Positions 1 through 9,272 are shown, numbered from the stretch's first letter. The stretch: 47,625 nucleotides of DNA from Streptomyces sp. TRM68367 (GCF_014495685.1 NZ_JACTVI010000061.1:1-47625); one strand, 5' to 3'. Translations and numbers: made by a program. Notes: generated from the sequence alone by a model not told the origin.

Positions 1-184
1 TGCCCCTGGTACGGGTCAGAGCAGTCTTGAGATGCGCTTCACCACCGCCCTGAAGGGCGGCGCACTGCGCAAGATCAGAGGTAGACCGGGGCCGCCCGGG
101 ACCGCGTTGTCAGTGCCGTGTGCGACGGTGGAGTCCCGGAGCCGAACCCGACCGGACACTCACCCGAACCGAAAGACGCGCGCC

Positions 185-754
185 GTGAACCACGCTCAGC
201 TGACCGCCCTGGGCCGCGCCCTCCGCCTCCTCGGCGAGCACGGCGAGGCCCTCACCGCCGACACCCCGGACGCCCGGCTGCACGAGATCAACGCCGATCT
301 CAAGCGCGCCGTGGACCTGCTGGAGGAGAGCGTCACCGGCACCGCGCCCAGCACGCGCTGCCCGGAGCACCCCACCGGACCGGTCGACGAGAGCGCGCCC
401 GACCTGTGCCTGCTGTGCGAGACCCGGCGCCGCGCGGCCCGCCGCGCCGAGTTCAACGGCCCGGTCCCGCGCCCGCACCCGGCCGACCCGGTCCCGTCCC
501 GGTACGGGGTGAGCGGTGACCGCCCCCAGCCCCAGCAGCGCTGGCTGCCGGAGCTGTGGAACGGCCAGGCGTGGCAGCTGTGCGGCACCCCGCGCCGGGA
601 CCGCCGCGAGGCCGAGCAGTATCTCGCCGCCCAGCGGCGCGGCACCCGGCCCGCGATGGCCTACCGGCTCGTGCACGAGTTCACGGACTACGAGGTGCTG
701 CGCGTGTGGGGCACGCCCGTGCGGATCGACATCGAGCCGATGGGCAACCTGTAG
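185..754 (+). CDS. Hypothetical protein with a possible zinc knuckle
   Basis: I do not recognise this 189-residue protein. The GTG at 185 is chosen because the reading upstream of it looks non-coding, while the protein after it begins with a regular amphipathic helical stretch (residues 1-50). Residues 59-78 contain C59-x2-H62-x12-C75-x2-C78, a spacing that could bind one zinc ion. The second half is rich in Arg and Trp (LPELWNGQAW) and may form a small beta-rich domain. A short GC hairpin with a TGAA loop lies upstream at 45-60. The gene is convergent with the carboxylesterase. No function is inferred. Confidence 0.6.
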   Translation: MNHAQLTALGRALRLLGEHGEALTADTPDARLHEINADLKRAVDLLEESVTGTAPSTRCPEHPTGPVDESAPDLCLLCETRRRAARRAEFNGPVPRPHPADPVPSRYGVSGDRPQPQQRWLPELWNGQAWQLCGTPRRDRREAEQYLAAQRRGTRPAMAYRLVHEFTDYEVLRVWGTPVRIDIEPMGNL

Positions 755-769
755 GCACGGCCGGGCGCG

Positions 770-2320
770 TCACGTCAGCAGCGGCAGCTCCGGGAAGTCG
801 TACCCCTCCCACAGGCGGCGTGACGCCTCCTCCGGGTACGGCGTGACCTTCGGTTCGGCGTCCAGCACCTGCACCAGCCGCTGCTCCGGGCCGTACGCCG
901 GCCAGCCTGGGTCGCCGCTCCGGGCGAACTCCGTCCAGGACGCGCGGAAGCGGGCCGACAGCGCCTCGCCCTCGGGTGTGGGCTCGCCGCCGGGGAACAG
1001 CAGGAGGCCGAGGTCGGCGGCGAACGTGCCGAAGAGCAGGGGGATGTCCAGGCCGTGGCAGGCGCCGAAGGCTCCGTCCTGGCCGGGGGCCGGCCAGGTC
1101 AGCTCGTAGACGTGGGCGTGTCCGCCGCCGGTCACCTGCGCCTCGGCCAGGTGGAGGGAGGGCATGCCGAACAGCCAGTCGGTCAGGACGCGTTCGTACA
1201 GCTCGCTCGGTGTGGCCCCGGGGTGGGCGGCGCGGTAGGCCCGGTCGCCGTCCGGGCCGGGGGCGAACAGGCGCAGGGTCGCCGTCGCCTCGTCGTCGGG
1301 GATCCGGCCGAGCTTGCCCGCGAGGGCGAGAAAGAGGCGGTACTCGTCGCGGTTGTGGCCGGTGACCAGGTCGATGTCCCGGGCCGACCCGGCCGCCAGC
1401 GCCCGCCACGGGGTGGCCGGCAGCACCTCGCCGTCGACCACCGGGGAGAAGGGGGTGACGGTGGGGGCGACCTGGCCCCAGCGGTCCTGGTACTGGAGCA
1501 TCTTCGCGCTCAGCGCCTCGCCCGCCGCCGTCAGCCGGCGCGGGTCCACGGCCGACAGGTCGGCTGCGGTCGGGCGCAGGCCCGCCTCGGCGGCGAGGGC
1601 GGTGCCGATGTCCCGGGCCAGCTCGTCGGAGAAGTACGTCCCCGGCACACTCTGCGCGATCGCGCGCCGGAACAGGCCCGCCGCGCTCGGCATGGCCAGC
1701 AGCGCGGCGACGGACCCGGCGCCCGCCGACTCGCCGAACACGGTCACCTGCCCGGGGTCGCCGCCGAACGCCGTGATGTTGTCCCGCACCCACTCCAGGG
1801 CGGCCACCTGGTCGAGCAGGCCGCGGTTGGCGGGCGCCCCCTCGATGCGGGCGAAACCCTCCATGCCGACGCGGTAGTTGAGAGTGACGACGACCAGGTC
1901 GCCGTCGCGGGCGATCAGGCGGGCGTCGTAGCCGGGGCTGCCGGAGTGGCCGAGCTTGTAGGCACCGCCGTGGATCCACACCATGACCGGGCGGCGGGCG
2001 GCCGGGTCGGGGTCGGGGGTCCAGACGTTGACCGTCAGCCAGTCGTCGCCCTCCGGCGCGTCCAGGACGCCGGTACGGCCCTGGACGCCGGACTCCTGCG
2101 GGGGCGGCGGGCCGAAGGCGGACGCCTCCCGTACGCCGCCCCAGGCGGAGGCGGGACGCGGCGCGGCGAACCGGGCCTCCCCCACGGGCGGCTGGGCGAA
2201 CGGGATCCCGCGGAACACCGCGAGTCCGTCCTCTTGCCGCCCGCGCACCGCACCGGCGGCGGTGCGCACGACGGGCTCGGCGGAGCCGGACTGCGGCGGG
2301 CGGGACTCGCTGGTCGTCAT
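770..2320 (-). CDS. Type B carboxylesterase
   Basis: An alpha/beta-hydrolase of the carboxylesterase/para-nitrobenzyl esterase family (516 residues, the usual length), predicted to hydrolyse carboxylic esters in the cytoplasm. The oxyanion-hole loop HGGA is at residues 117-120 and the nucleophile elbow GESAG carries Ser198. The motif HNRDEYR near residue 320 supplies the usual acid region, and GACHGLDIP near residue 415 carries the catalytic His. There is no signal peptide. The ATG at 2320 follows a GAGGAG ribosome site. The leader carries two adjacent inverted repeats, suggesting a dedicated repressor, but no regulator gene is next to it. The natural substrate is unknown. Confidence 0.9.
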   Translation of the reverse strand: MTTSESRPPQSGSAEPVVRTAAGAVRGRQEDGLAVFRGIPFAQPPVGEARFAAPRPASAWGGVREASAFGPPPPQESGVQGRTGVLDAPEGDDWLTVNVWTPDPDPAARRPVMVWIHGGAYKLGHSGSPGYDARLIARDGDLVVVTLNYRVGMEGFARIEGAPANRGLLDQVAALEWVRDNITAFGGDPGQVTVFGESAGAGSVAALLAMPSAAGLFRRAIAQSVPGTYFSDELARDIGTALAAEAGLRPTAADLSAVDPRRLTAAGEALSAKMLQYQDRWGQVAPTVTPFSPVVDGEVLPATPWRALAAGSARDIDLVTGHNRDEYRLFLALAGKLGRIPDDEATATLRLFAPGPDGDRAYRAAHPGATPSELYERVLTDWLFGMPSLHLAEAQVTGGGHAHVYELTWPAPGQDGAFGACHGLDIPLLFGTFAADLGLLLFPGGEPTPEGEALSARFRASWTEFARSGDPGWPAYGPEQRLVQVLDAEPKVTPYPEEASRRLWEGYDFPELPLLT

Positions 2321-2331
2321 CGGGGCTCCTC

Positions 2332-2365
2332 ACTACGGGAGTCCCACCGTAGTTGAGTTACTCAA
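2332..2365 (-). promoter_or_regulatory. Candidate operator and leader hairpin of the esterase gene
   Basis: Two touching inverted repeats lie 12-45 bases before the esterase start. TTGAGT-T-ACTCAA at 2353-2365 is a perfect 6-bp dyad of the size bound by TetR or MarR dimers. ACTACGG (2332-2338) pairs with CCGTAGT (2347-2353) and may form a hairpin in the mRNA leader. The regulator is not identifiable from this window. Confidence 0.45.
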
Positions 2366-2376
2366 TCAAGGGGAGG

Positions 2377-3510
2377 TCAGCTCAGCGACTTCAGCGACGC
2401 CGGGTCGTACGCCCGCAGCTCGCCGAAGCGACCGCCCAGCACCTTCGCCGCCCACTCCGGGTCCTGCAGCAGCGCACGCCCCACCGCGACCAGCTCGAAC
2501 TCGTCCCGCTCCAGCCGGTCGAGCAGGTTCTCGAGGCTGCCCACCTCCGACCCCTGCCCCTGGAACGCCTGGAGGAAGTCCCCGTCCAGTCCCACCGACC
2601 CGACCGTGATCGCGGCCTTGCCCGTCAGCTTCTTCGTCCAGCCCGCCAGGTTCAGGTCCGACCCCTCGAACTCCGGCAGCCAGTAGCGCCGCGTGGAGGC
2701 GTGGAAGGCGTCCACACCGGCCGCCGTAAGCGGGCTCAGGATCGCCTCCAGTTCCTCCGGGGTCCCGGCGAGCCGGGCGTCATAGGCGTCCTGCTTCCAC
2801 TGCGAGTACCGGAAGATCACCGGAAACTCCGGGGAGACCGTCTCCCGTACGGCGGCGACGATCTCCGCCGCGAACTTCGTACGGGCCACGGGGTCGCCGC
2901 CGTAGGCGTCGGTGCGGCGGTTGGTGCCGGCCCACAGGAACTGGTCGACGAGGTAGCCGTGGGCGCCGTGGATCTCCACGCCGTCGAAGCCGATGCGCTC
3001 GGCGGCAGCGGCGGCCTCGGCGAACGCGCCGATCACGTCGTCCAGGTCGCGCTGGGTCATGGCCCTGCCGGTGCCCTCGGTGCCGTCGAGGCGCAGCCCG
3101 GAGGGGCCGAGGGCGGGCGCCTCGGGGTACGGCGGCTGGCCCTGCTCGCGCACCATGCCGATGTGCCACAGCTGCGGCACGATCGTGCCGCCCCCCGCGT
3201 GCACGGCCTCGGCGACCTTGGCCCACCCCGCGAACTGCTCCGCCCCGTGGAACCGCGGGACACTGTCGCTCTGCCCGGCAGACTCGTGCCCGACGTACGT
3301 GCCCTCGGTGACGATCAGACCGACGCCTGCGGCGGCGCGGCGGCCGTAGTACGACACGACATCCTCACCCGGGACGCCGCCCGGCGAGAACATCCGGGTC
3401 ATCGGCGCCATCACGATGCGGTTCGGGACGGTCAGGCCGTTGATCGAGGCGGGCCGGGAGAGGATCTCGGCCGCGCGGTCAACGGCGGACTCGGAGGCGG
3501 TGACGGTCAC
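2377..3510 (-). CDS. NADH:flavin oxidoreductase, old yellow enzyme family
   Basis: A 377-residue FMN-dependent (beta/alpha)8 ene-reductase, predicted to reduce activated C=C bonds of enones or related electrophiles with NAD(P)H. The family signature HGAHGYLVDQFL followed by N-x-RTDAYGG is present in the middle of the protein, the N-terminal PNRIVMAPMTR strand fits the FMN site, and WHIGM contributes to the active site. The start is a GTG at 3510. It runs in the same direction as the esterase, 56 bases apart, but the esterase has its own operator, so the two need not share a transcript. The physiological substrate is unknown. Confidence 0.9.
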   Translation of the reverse strand: MTVTASESAVDRAAEILSRPASINGLTVPNRIVMAPMTRMFSPGGVPGEDVVSYYGRRAAAGVGLIVTEGTYVGHESAGQSDSVPRFHGAEQFAGWAKVAEAVHAGGGTIVPQLWHIGMVREQGQPPYPEAPALGPSGLRLDGTEGTGRAMTQRDLDDVIGAFAEAAAAAERIGFDGVEIHGAHGYLVDQFLWAGTNRRTDAYGGDPVARTKFAAEIVAAVRETVSPEFPVIFRYSQWKQDAYDARLAGTPEELEAILSPLTAAGVDAFHASTRRYWLPEFEGSDLNLAGWTKKLTGKAAITVGSVGLDGDFLQAFQGQGSEVGSLENLLDRLERDEFELVAVGRALLQDPEWAAKVLGGRFGELRAYDPASLKSLS

Positions 3511-3546
3511 TGGGCTCCTTCGGTGACGGACGTGGACCAGCCGGTA

Positions 3547-3560
3547 TATGCACGCGCATA
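3547..3560 (-). promoter_or_regulatory. Candidate operator of the ene-reductase gene
   Basis: TATGC-ACGC-GCATA is an inverted repeat 37 bases before the GTG start, in an otherwise non-coding stretch. Old yellow enzyme genes are often under TetR, MarR or HxlR control, so an operator is plausible. The arms are short (5 bp) and no cognate regulator is nearby. Confidence 0.3.
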
Positions 3561-3671
3561 AAACGCGTCCACCGGGTCAACAGCCCCCACACACCGGTCA
3601 TTCCAGCCCCACGGCGCCATCGCTGTGATCCTGGCCACGAGGCGGCCATTTACCCCTCCTCCGGCAACGCC

Positions 3672-3711
3672 CGAGGGCGGCACCCCCTGTCTCCAGGGAG
3701 TGCCGCCCTCG
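3672..3711 (-). terminator. Terminator of groEL2
   Basis: Perfect 12-bp arms (3672-3683 with 3700-3711) continue into a 5-bp inner stem around a TCTC loop. It lies 31 bases after the groEL2 stop codon. Confidence 0.85.
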
Positions 3712-3741
3712 TACGAAGGACGGATCCGATCCTCGTGAGGA

Positions 3742-5367
<1,626 letters not shown>

Positions 5368-5510
5368 GTGAAGTGGTCCTCCCAGGACTGGGGGTGATTA
5401 CTTCGGACCGCGCCCGCGCCCGCGACGGACGGCCCCGGCCGGTGGTTCCTTGCCCCACCCGGCCCGTGGCCTCACCGACCCGGTCCTTCCAGTTGTCACT
5501 CTCACCTTCA

Positions 5511-5555
5511 GAGTGCTAACGCCAATGATTAGCACTCGACCCCCTCGAGTGCAAG
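5511..5555 (-). promoter_or_regulatory. CIRCE-type (HrcA) operator overlapping the groEL2 promoter
   Basis: Three evenly spaced half-sites are visible: GAGTGCTAA (5511-5519), TTAGCACTC (5529-5537) and GAGTGCAAG (5547-5555), each separated by 9 bases. The last two form a canonical CIRCE arrangement (TTAGCACTC-N9-GAGTGC) with three mismatches at its end. Reading leftward, TTGCAC (5554-5549), a 17-base spacer and TAATCA (5531-5526) make a plausible promoter inside the operator, so HrcA would block polymerase directly. Confidence 0.8.
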
Positions 5556-5670
5556 GCGCGCCCGCGAAGCGGGCTCGTTGAGGGGTGGCGGTCGGGCGAC
5601 GGGTGGGCGCAAGGCGCGCCCGCGAAGCGGGCTCGTTGAGGGGTGGCGGTCGGGCGACGGGTGGGCGCAA
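5551..5670. repeat. 58-bp tandem duplication with internal hairpin
   Basis: A 58-base unit starting GCAAGGCGCG at 5551 is repeated identically from 5609, with the first four bases of a third copy at 5667. Each unit contains the stem GCCCGC-GAA-GCGGGC. It fills the gap between the groEL2 promoter and the cold-shock gene's terminator and encodes nothing recognisable. Confidence 0.9.
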
Positions 5671-5705
5671 GCGGGTCCGGTGTACTCCGCCCCGTCGGGG
5701 GCAGC

Positions 5706-5742
5706 GCGAAGGGCCCGCACCCGGTGGGTGCGGGCCCTTCGC
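5706..5742 (-). terminator. Terminator of the cold-shock gene
   Basis: A 17-bp perfect stem around a GGT loop, 10 bases beyond the cold-shock gene's stop codon. This is one of the strongest hairpins in the window. Confidence 0.9.
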
Positions 5743-5752
5743 TCCAGAACGT

Positions 5753-5956
5753 TCAGGCGGTGACGCGAACCATGTCGGCCTGCGGGCCCTTCTGGCCCTG
5801 CGAGATCTCGAACTCGACCCGCTGACCCTCTTCAAGGGTGCGGTACCCGTCCATCTGGATCGCGCTGTAGTGGACGAAGACGTCCGCACCACCGTCGACC
5901 GCGATGAAGCCGTACCCCTTCTCCGCGTTGAACCACTTGACGGTGCCCTGAGCCAT
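5753..5956 (-). CDS. Cold-shock protein, CspA/ScoF family
   Basis: A 67-residue single-domain OB-fold protein that binds single-stranded nucleic acid and acts as an RNA chaperone. RNP1 (KGYGFI, residues 13-18) and RNP2 (VFVHY, 26-30) are intact, along with the surface aromatics W8 and F9. The ATG at 5956 is preferred over an in-frame start ten codons upstream because AGGGGAG lies just before it and family members begin MAxGTVKWFN. The long leader (about 105 bases if the proposed promoter is right) is typical of cold-shock mRNAs. In Streptomyces this family is also strongly expressed at normal temperature. Confidence 0.96.
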   Translation of the reverse strand: MAQGTVKWFNAEKGYGFIAVDGGADVFVHYSAIQMDGYRTLEEGQRVEFEISQGQKGPQADMVRVTA

Positions 5957-6305
5957 GCCTAACTCCCCTATTACTGGCCCTTGCACAGATCCACACTTCG
6001 CGGATCCGGGTCAGACCTCACCCCCCAAATCGTTGGGGGCGTGCGCCGGAACGCGTCGACCGCGGCTGAATGTATCTGCCCAACTGCCGTCTGCAACAGG
6101 TCAATCGGACGAGAATTCCGGGCACACCGGGTCCGGAATCTACCGAGAATTCGCCAGACTTCCGGGCAAGTCGGACCCCGCAAAAGGGAACAAAAGACAC
6201 AAAAGACCTGCACACTTTGGCTACTTCTTGTCGGCCATGGAGCAGGTTTCCGGGCGCTCACCCGCCTGATCGGCAACGCGTTCCCCAACTGTACCGCGCT
6301 CAACC
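5957..6305 (-). promoter_or_regulatory. Leader and promoter region of the cold-shock gene
   Basis: This gene-free stretch is less GC-rich than its surroundings. Reading leftward, TTGCAG (6096-6091), a 16-base spacer and TACATT (6074-6069) form a candidate promoter, with TTGACC (6104-6099) as an alternative -35. The leader contains a 7-bp hairpin with ATCG loop at 6022-6039. From about 6110 to 6150 there are imperfect GAATTC/CCGGAAT inverted repeats of unknown role. I see no convincing gene in it. Confidence 0.45.
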
Positions 6306-6351
6306 ATGCAGAATTGCCCCCTCCGTTTCTCTCACGGAGGGGGCACTGCAT
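6306..6351 (-). terminator. Terminator of the metM-metO operon
   Basis: A 12-bp perfect stem (6315-6326 with 6334-6345), extended by ATGCAG (6306-6311) pairing with CTGCAT (6346-6351) across a small bulge. It lies about 90 bases after the sulfur-carrier stop codon. Confidence 0.8.
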
Positions 6352-6440
6352 CGATTGCGGCTGCGCCGCGTGGGATGAACGCTCGGTAATCGCTGTTACC
6401 CACGGTTACTACTCGCGGGTATCACGCGCTGTCCCGGGTA

Positions 6441-6719
6441 TCAGCAGCCTCCGGCGACCGCCGGAATGATGGACACGCCCGCACCCGCCGGGGTGGGGGT
6501 CTCCAGCCCCTGCTCGAAGCGGACGTCGTCGTCATTCACGTACACGTTGACGAACCGGCGCAGCTTGCCCTGGTCGTCCAGCACGCGGGCGGCGATGCCG
6601 GTGTGGTTCTTCTCCAGATCGGCGATGACCGCGGCGAGGGTCGCGCCCTCGGCGCTCACCTCGGCCTGGCCGCCGGTGTAGGTGCGCAGGATGGTGGGGA
6701 TGCGGACGGTCACGCTCAT
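6441..6719 (-). CDS. metO: MoaD/ThiS-like sulfur-carrier protein (MetO-type)
   Basis: A 92-residue ubiquitin-fold protein (beta-grasp, starting TVRIPTILRTYTGG) ending in AVAGGC. Sulfur carriers of this kind are adenylated on a C-terminal Gly-Gly and converted to a thiocarboxylate. Its ATG overlaps the TGA of the upstream threonine-synthase-like gene by four bases (ATGA), so translation is coupled. From memory, such pairs in Streptomyces were described as MetM/MetO, in which the thiocarboxylated carrier donates sulfur to O-phosphohomoserine to give homocysteine. The extra Cys after Gly-Gly would have to be removed first, as in QbsE- or HcyS-type carriers. The assignment rests on context; a CysO or MoaD role is less likely because no cysM or molybdopterin gene is nearby. 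Confidence 0.85.
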   Translation of the reverse strand: MSVTVRIPTILRTYTGGQAEVSAEGATLAAVIADLEKNHTGIAARVLDDQGKLRRFVNVYVNDDDVRFEQGLETPTPAGAGVSIIPAVAGGC

Positions 6720-8008
6720 GCGAGGGCAGCCTCTCGGAAGGAGTCCAGGTTCGGGCGGATGGTGGCGGTGAGGCCGGTGCCGGCCACCGCGTCGAGGGTC
6801 TTGAGGCCGTCGCCGGTGTTCAGGACGACGGTGGTCTTGGTGGGGTCGAGGACGCCGTTCTCGATGAGCTTGCGGGTCACGCCCACGGTCACACCGCCCG
6901 CCGTCTCGGCGAAGATGCCCTCGGTGCGGGCCAGCAGCTTGATCGCGTCGACCACCTGCTCGTCGGTCACGTCCTCCACCGCACCGCCGGTACGGCGCGC
7001 GATGTCGAGGACGTACGGCCCGTCGGCCGGGTTGCCGATGGCCAGCGACTTGGCGATGGTGTTCGGCTTCTGCGGCCGGACGACCTCGTGCCCGGCCTTG
7101 AAGGCGGTGGAAACCGGCGAGCAGCCCTCGGCCTGCGCGCCGAAGATCTTGTACGGCTTGTCCTCGACGAGCCCGAGCTTGATCAGCTCCTGCAGCCCCT
7201 TGTCGATCTTCGTGAGCTGCGAGCCGGAGGCGATCGGCACCACGAGCTGGTCGGGCAGCCGCCAGCCCAGCTGCTCGCAGATCTCGTACGCGAGGGTCTT
7301 GGATCCCTCCGCGTAGTACGGCCGCAGGTTGACGTTGACGAAGCCCCAGCCCTCACCGGCGGGGTCGCCGATCAGCTCGGAGCAGAAGCGGTTCACGTCG
7401 TCGTAGTTGCCTTCGATGCCGACGAGGTCGCCGCCGTAGACCGCGGCCATGACGACCTTGCCCTGCTCCAGGTCGTGCGGGATGAACACGCAGGAGCGGA
7501 AGCCGGCACGGGCGGCGGCGGCGCCGACGGCACCGGCGAGGTTGCCGGTGGAGGAGCAGGAGAGGGTGGTGAAGCCGAAGACGCGGGCGGCCTCCAGGGC
7601 CTGGGCGACGACCCGGTCCTTGAAGGAGTGCGTCGGGTTGCCGGAGTCGTCCTTCACGTAAAGGCCGCCGGTCACGCCCAGCTCGCGCGCGAGGTTGTCG
7701 GCCTGGACGAGCTTGGTCCAGCCGGGGTTGATGTTCGGCTTGGTCGCCACGTCCGCGGGGACGGGCAGCAGCGGCGCGTAGCGCCAGATGTTCGCGGGTC
7801 CAGCCTCGATGCGCCCCCGGAGCTCCTCGGTGTCGGCCTTCGAGTTGACCGAGAAGTCGTAGGCGATCTCCAGCGGGCCGAAACACTCCTCGCAGGCGAA
7901 GACCGGGCCGAGGGGTACCCGGTGACCGCACTCGCGGCAGGAGAGGGCGGCGGCGGGGCCCAGGTCAACGGAGTCGGTGGTGGTGCTTGCAACAGTCTGC
8001 ACAGCCAT
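6716..8008 (-). CDS. metM: Threonine-synthase-like PLP enzyme, probable O-phosphohomoserine-dependent homocysteine synthase (MetM)
   Basis: A 430-residue fold-type II PLP enzyme of the threonine synthase family. The PLP lysine is K130 in THSFKDR, and an N-terminal zinc ribbon (C24-x2-C27, C39-x2-C42) precedes the catalytic domain. On homology alone it would be called ThrC, converting O-phosphohomoserine to threonine. Three features favour the methionine branch: a SAM-I riboswitch in the leader, a translationally coupled sulfur-carrier gene, and the absence of hom or thrB here (Streptomyces normally keep a separate hom-thrC-thrB operon). This matches the MetM enzyme described for Streptomyces, which uses O-phosphohomoserine and thiocarboxylated MetO. 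A plain threonine synthase remains possible. Confidence 0.85.
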   Translation of the reverse strand: MAVQTVASTTTDSVDLGPAAALSCRECGHRVPLGPVFACEECFGPLEIAYDFSVNSKADTEELRGRIEAGPANIWRYAPLLPVPADVATKPNINPGWTKLVQADNLARELGVTGGLYVKDDSGNPTHSFKDRVVAQALEAARVFGFTTLSCSSTGNLAGAVGAAAARAGFRSCVFIPHDLEQGKVVMAAVYGGDLVGIEGNYDDVNRFCSELIGDPAGEGWGFVNVNLRPYYAEGSKTLAYEICEQLGWRLPDQLVVPIASGSQLTKIDKGLQELIKLGLVEDKPYKIFGAQAEGCSPVSTAFKAGHEVVRPQKPNTIAKSLAIGNPADGPYVLDIARRTGGAVEDVTDEQVVDAIKLLARTEGIFAETAGGVTVGVTRKLIENGVLDPTKTTVVLNTGDGLKTLDAVAGTGLTATIRPNLDSFREAALA

Positions 8009-8027
8009 GTGAGGCGAGGCCCTTTCT

Positions 8028-8167
8028 CCTCATCTTCCTCACGACGCATCTCGCCGTGAGACGGACTTGGCACCTTCCCTAGTCGGGAGCCTCGCTCCTG
8101 AACGAGAACCGACTGGAGGGTTGCCGGGGCTTCAACGGGCCGTATCCCTCTGCCCCTCTGGATGAGC
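8028..8167 (-). promoter_or_regulatory. SAM-I (S-box) riboswitch
   Basis: The reverse strand shows the S-box core in order: CTCATC (P1 5' strand, 8166-8161), AGAGGGGCAGAGGGA, GAAGCCCCGGCAACC, then GGAAGGTGCCAAGTCC, and GATGAG (8034-8029) closing P1. The closing strand runs into GAGGAG, the ribosome-binding region of metM, so SAM binding should hide it: translational repression when SAM is plentiful. I see no U-rich terminator, which fits translational rather than transcriptional control. Confidence 0.93.
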
Positions 8168-8327
8168 TGTATGCGGTTGTCAACAACGGGCGACCCCGGA
8201 CATGCGATGGTCATCCGCGTTGTTCAAGACTGTAACCGACGGCCAGGACAGTTGAGATAGTCGTCCGAACCGCGAGATGGATCACAGGGTGATCCTCGTG
8301 ACTCCGAACAGTGAGGAGCCGCTGACC

Positions 8328-9272
8328 GTGCTGGAAGAAGTCGAGCGCTGGCTGCGCACCCGCTCCTGGTCCGTGACCGATCGCCCGCTCCATCAGATCA
8401 TGGCGGCCAAACGCGCCACCGGCCAGTCGGTCAGCGTCGTGCTGCCCGCGCTCAACGAGGAGGGCACGGTCGGCGACATCGTCGCGATCATCCGCCACGA
8501 CCTGATGCAGCAGGTGCCGCTGGTGGACGAGATCGTCGTCGTCGACTCCGGCTCCACCGACCGCACGTCCGAGGTGGCGGCGGCCGCCGGCGCGACGGTG
8601 GTCCACCGGGACGGGATCCTCCCCCGTATCCCCACGGTCCCCGGCAAGGGCGAGGTCCTCTGGCGCTCGCTGCTGGCCACCCGCGGGGACATCGTCTGCT
8701 TCATCGACGCGGACCTGAAGGAGTTCTCCTCCGACTTCGTCTCCGGCATCGTGGGCCCGCTGCTGACGACCCCCGGGGTCGACCTGGTGAAGGCGATGTA
8801 CGACCGCCCCCTCGGCGCTGCCGCGGGCCAGGGCGGCCGCGTCACGGAACTCATGGCCCGCCCCCTGCTCAACATGCACTGGCCGCAGCTCGCGGGCTTC
8901 GTCCAGCCGCTGGGCGGCGAGTACGCGGCCCGCCGCACCCTCCTCGAACAGCTCCCGTTCCCCGTCGGCTACGGCGTGGAGCTGGGCATGCTGGTCGACG
9001 CCCTGCACCTGGTGGGCCTGGACTCCCTGGCCCAGGTCGACGTGGGCGTGCGCAAGCACCGTCACCAGGACGGCCAGGCCCTCGGCCGGATGTCCGCCGC
9101 GATCTACCGCACGGCCCAGCTCCGCCTGGCCCGCGGCCACCTCATCCGCCCCTCCCTCACCCAGTTCGAACGGGGCGAGGACGGCTTCGAGCCGCGGACG
9201 TACTCCGTGGACACCGAGGAGCGGCCGCCGATGATCGAGATCGCGGAGTACGCGGCACGGAAGGCGGCGTGA
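8328..9272 (+). CDS. gpgS: Glucosyl-3-phosphoglycerate synthase, GT81 family
   Basis: A retaining GT-A glycosyltransferase that moves glucose from a nucleotide sugar to 3-phosphoglycerate. The nucleotide-binding strand SVVLPALNEE, the motif VVDSGSTDRT and the metal-binding D-x-D (FIDADLKEF) are intact, with PGKGEVLWRSL in the acceptor region. I chose the GTG at 8328 because GAGGAG lies 9 bases before it; an ATG at 8277 in the same frame would add 17 residues but has no ribosome site. In mycobacteria the product primes methylglucose polysaccharide; in Streptomyces it may feed glucosylglycerate. The next gene is otsA, which uses a similar donor. Confidence 0.9.
   Translation: MLEEVERWLRTRSWSVTDRPLHQIMAAKRATGQSVSVVLPALNEEGTVGDIVAIIRHDLMQQVPLVDEIVVVDSGSTDRTSEVAAAAGATVVHRDGILPRIPTVPGKGEVLWRSLLATRGDIVCFIDADLKEFSSDFVSGIVGPLLTTPGVDLVKAMYDRPLGAAAGQGGRVTELMARPLLNMHWPQLAGFVQPLGGEYAARRTLLEQLPFPVGYGVELGMLVDALHLVGLDSLAQVDVGVRKHRHQDGQALGRMSAAIYRTAQLRLARGHLIRPSLTQFERGEDGFEPRTYSVDTEERPPMIEIAEYAARKAA

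Noticed and set aside
681..2333. Alternative 550-residue frame over the carboxylesterase
   Set aside because: Arg/Pro/Gly-rich composition typical of an out-of-frame shadow in high-GC DNA; the 516-residue frame has a full catalytic triad.
8170..8230. Inverted AACAACG/CGTTGTT arms upstream of the SAM riboswitch
   Set aside because: Arms are 7 bases with a long spacer and no match to a known operator; a promoter here could not be fixed either.
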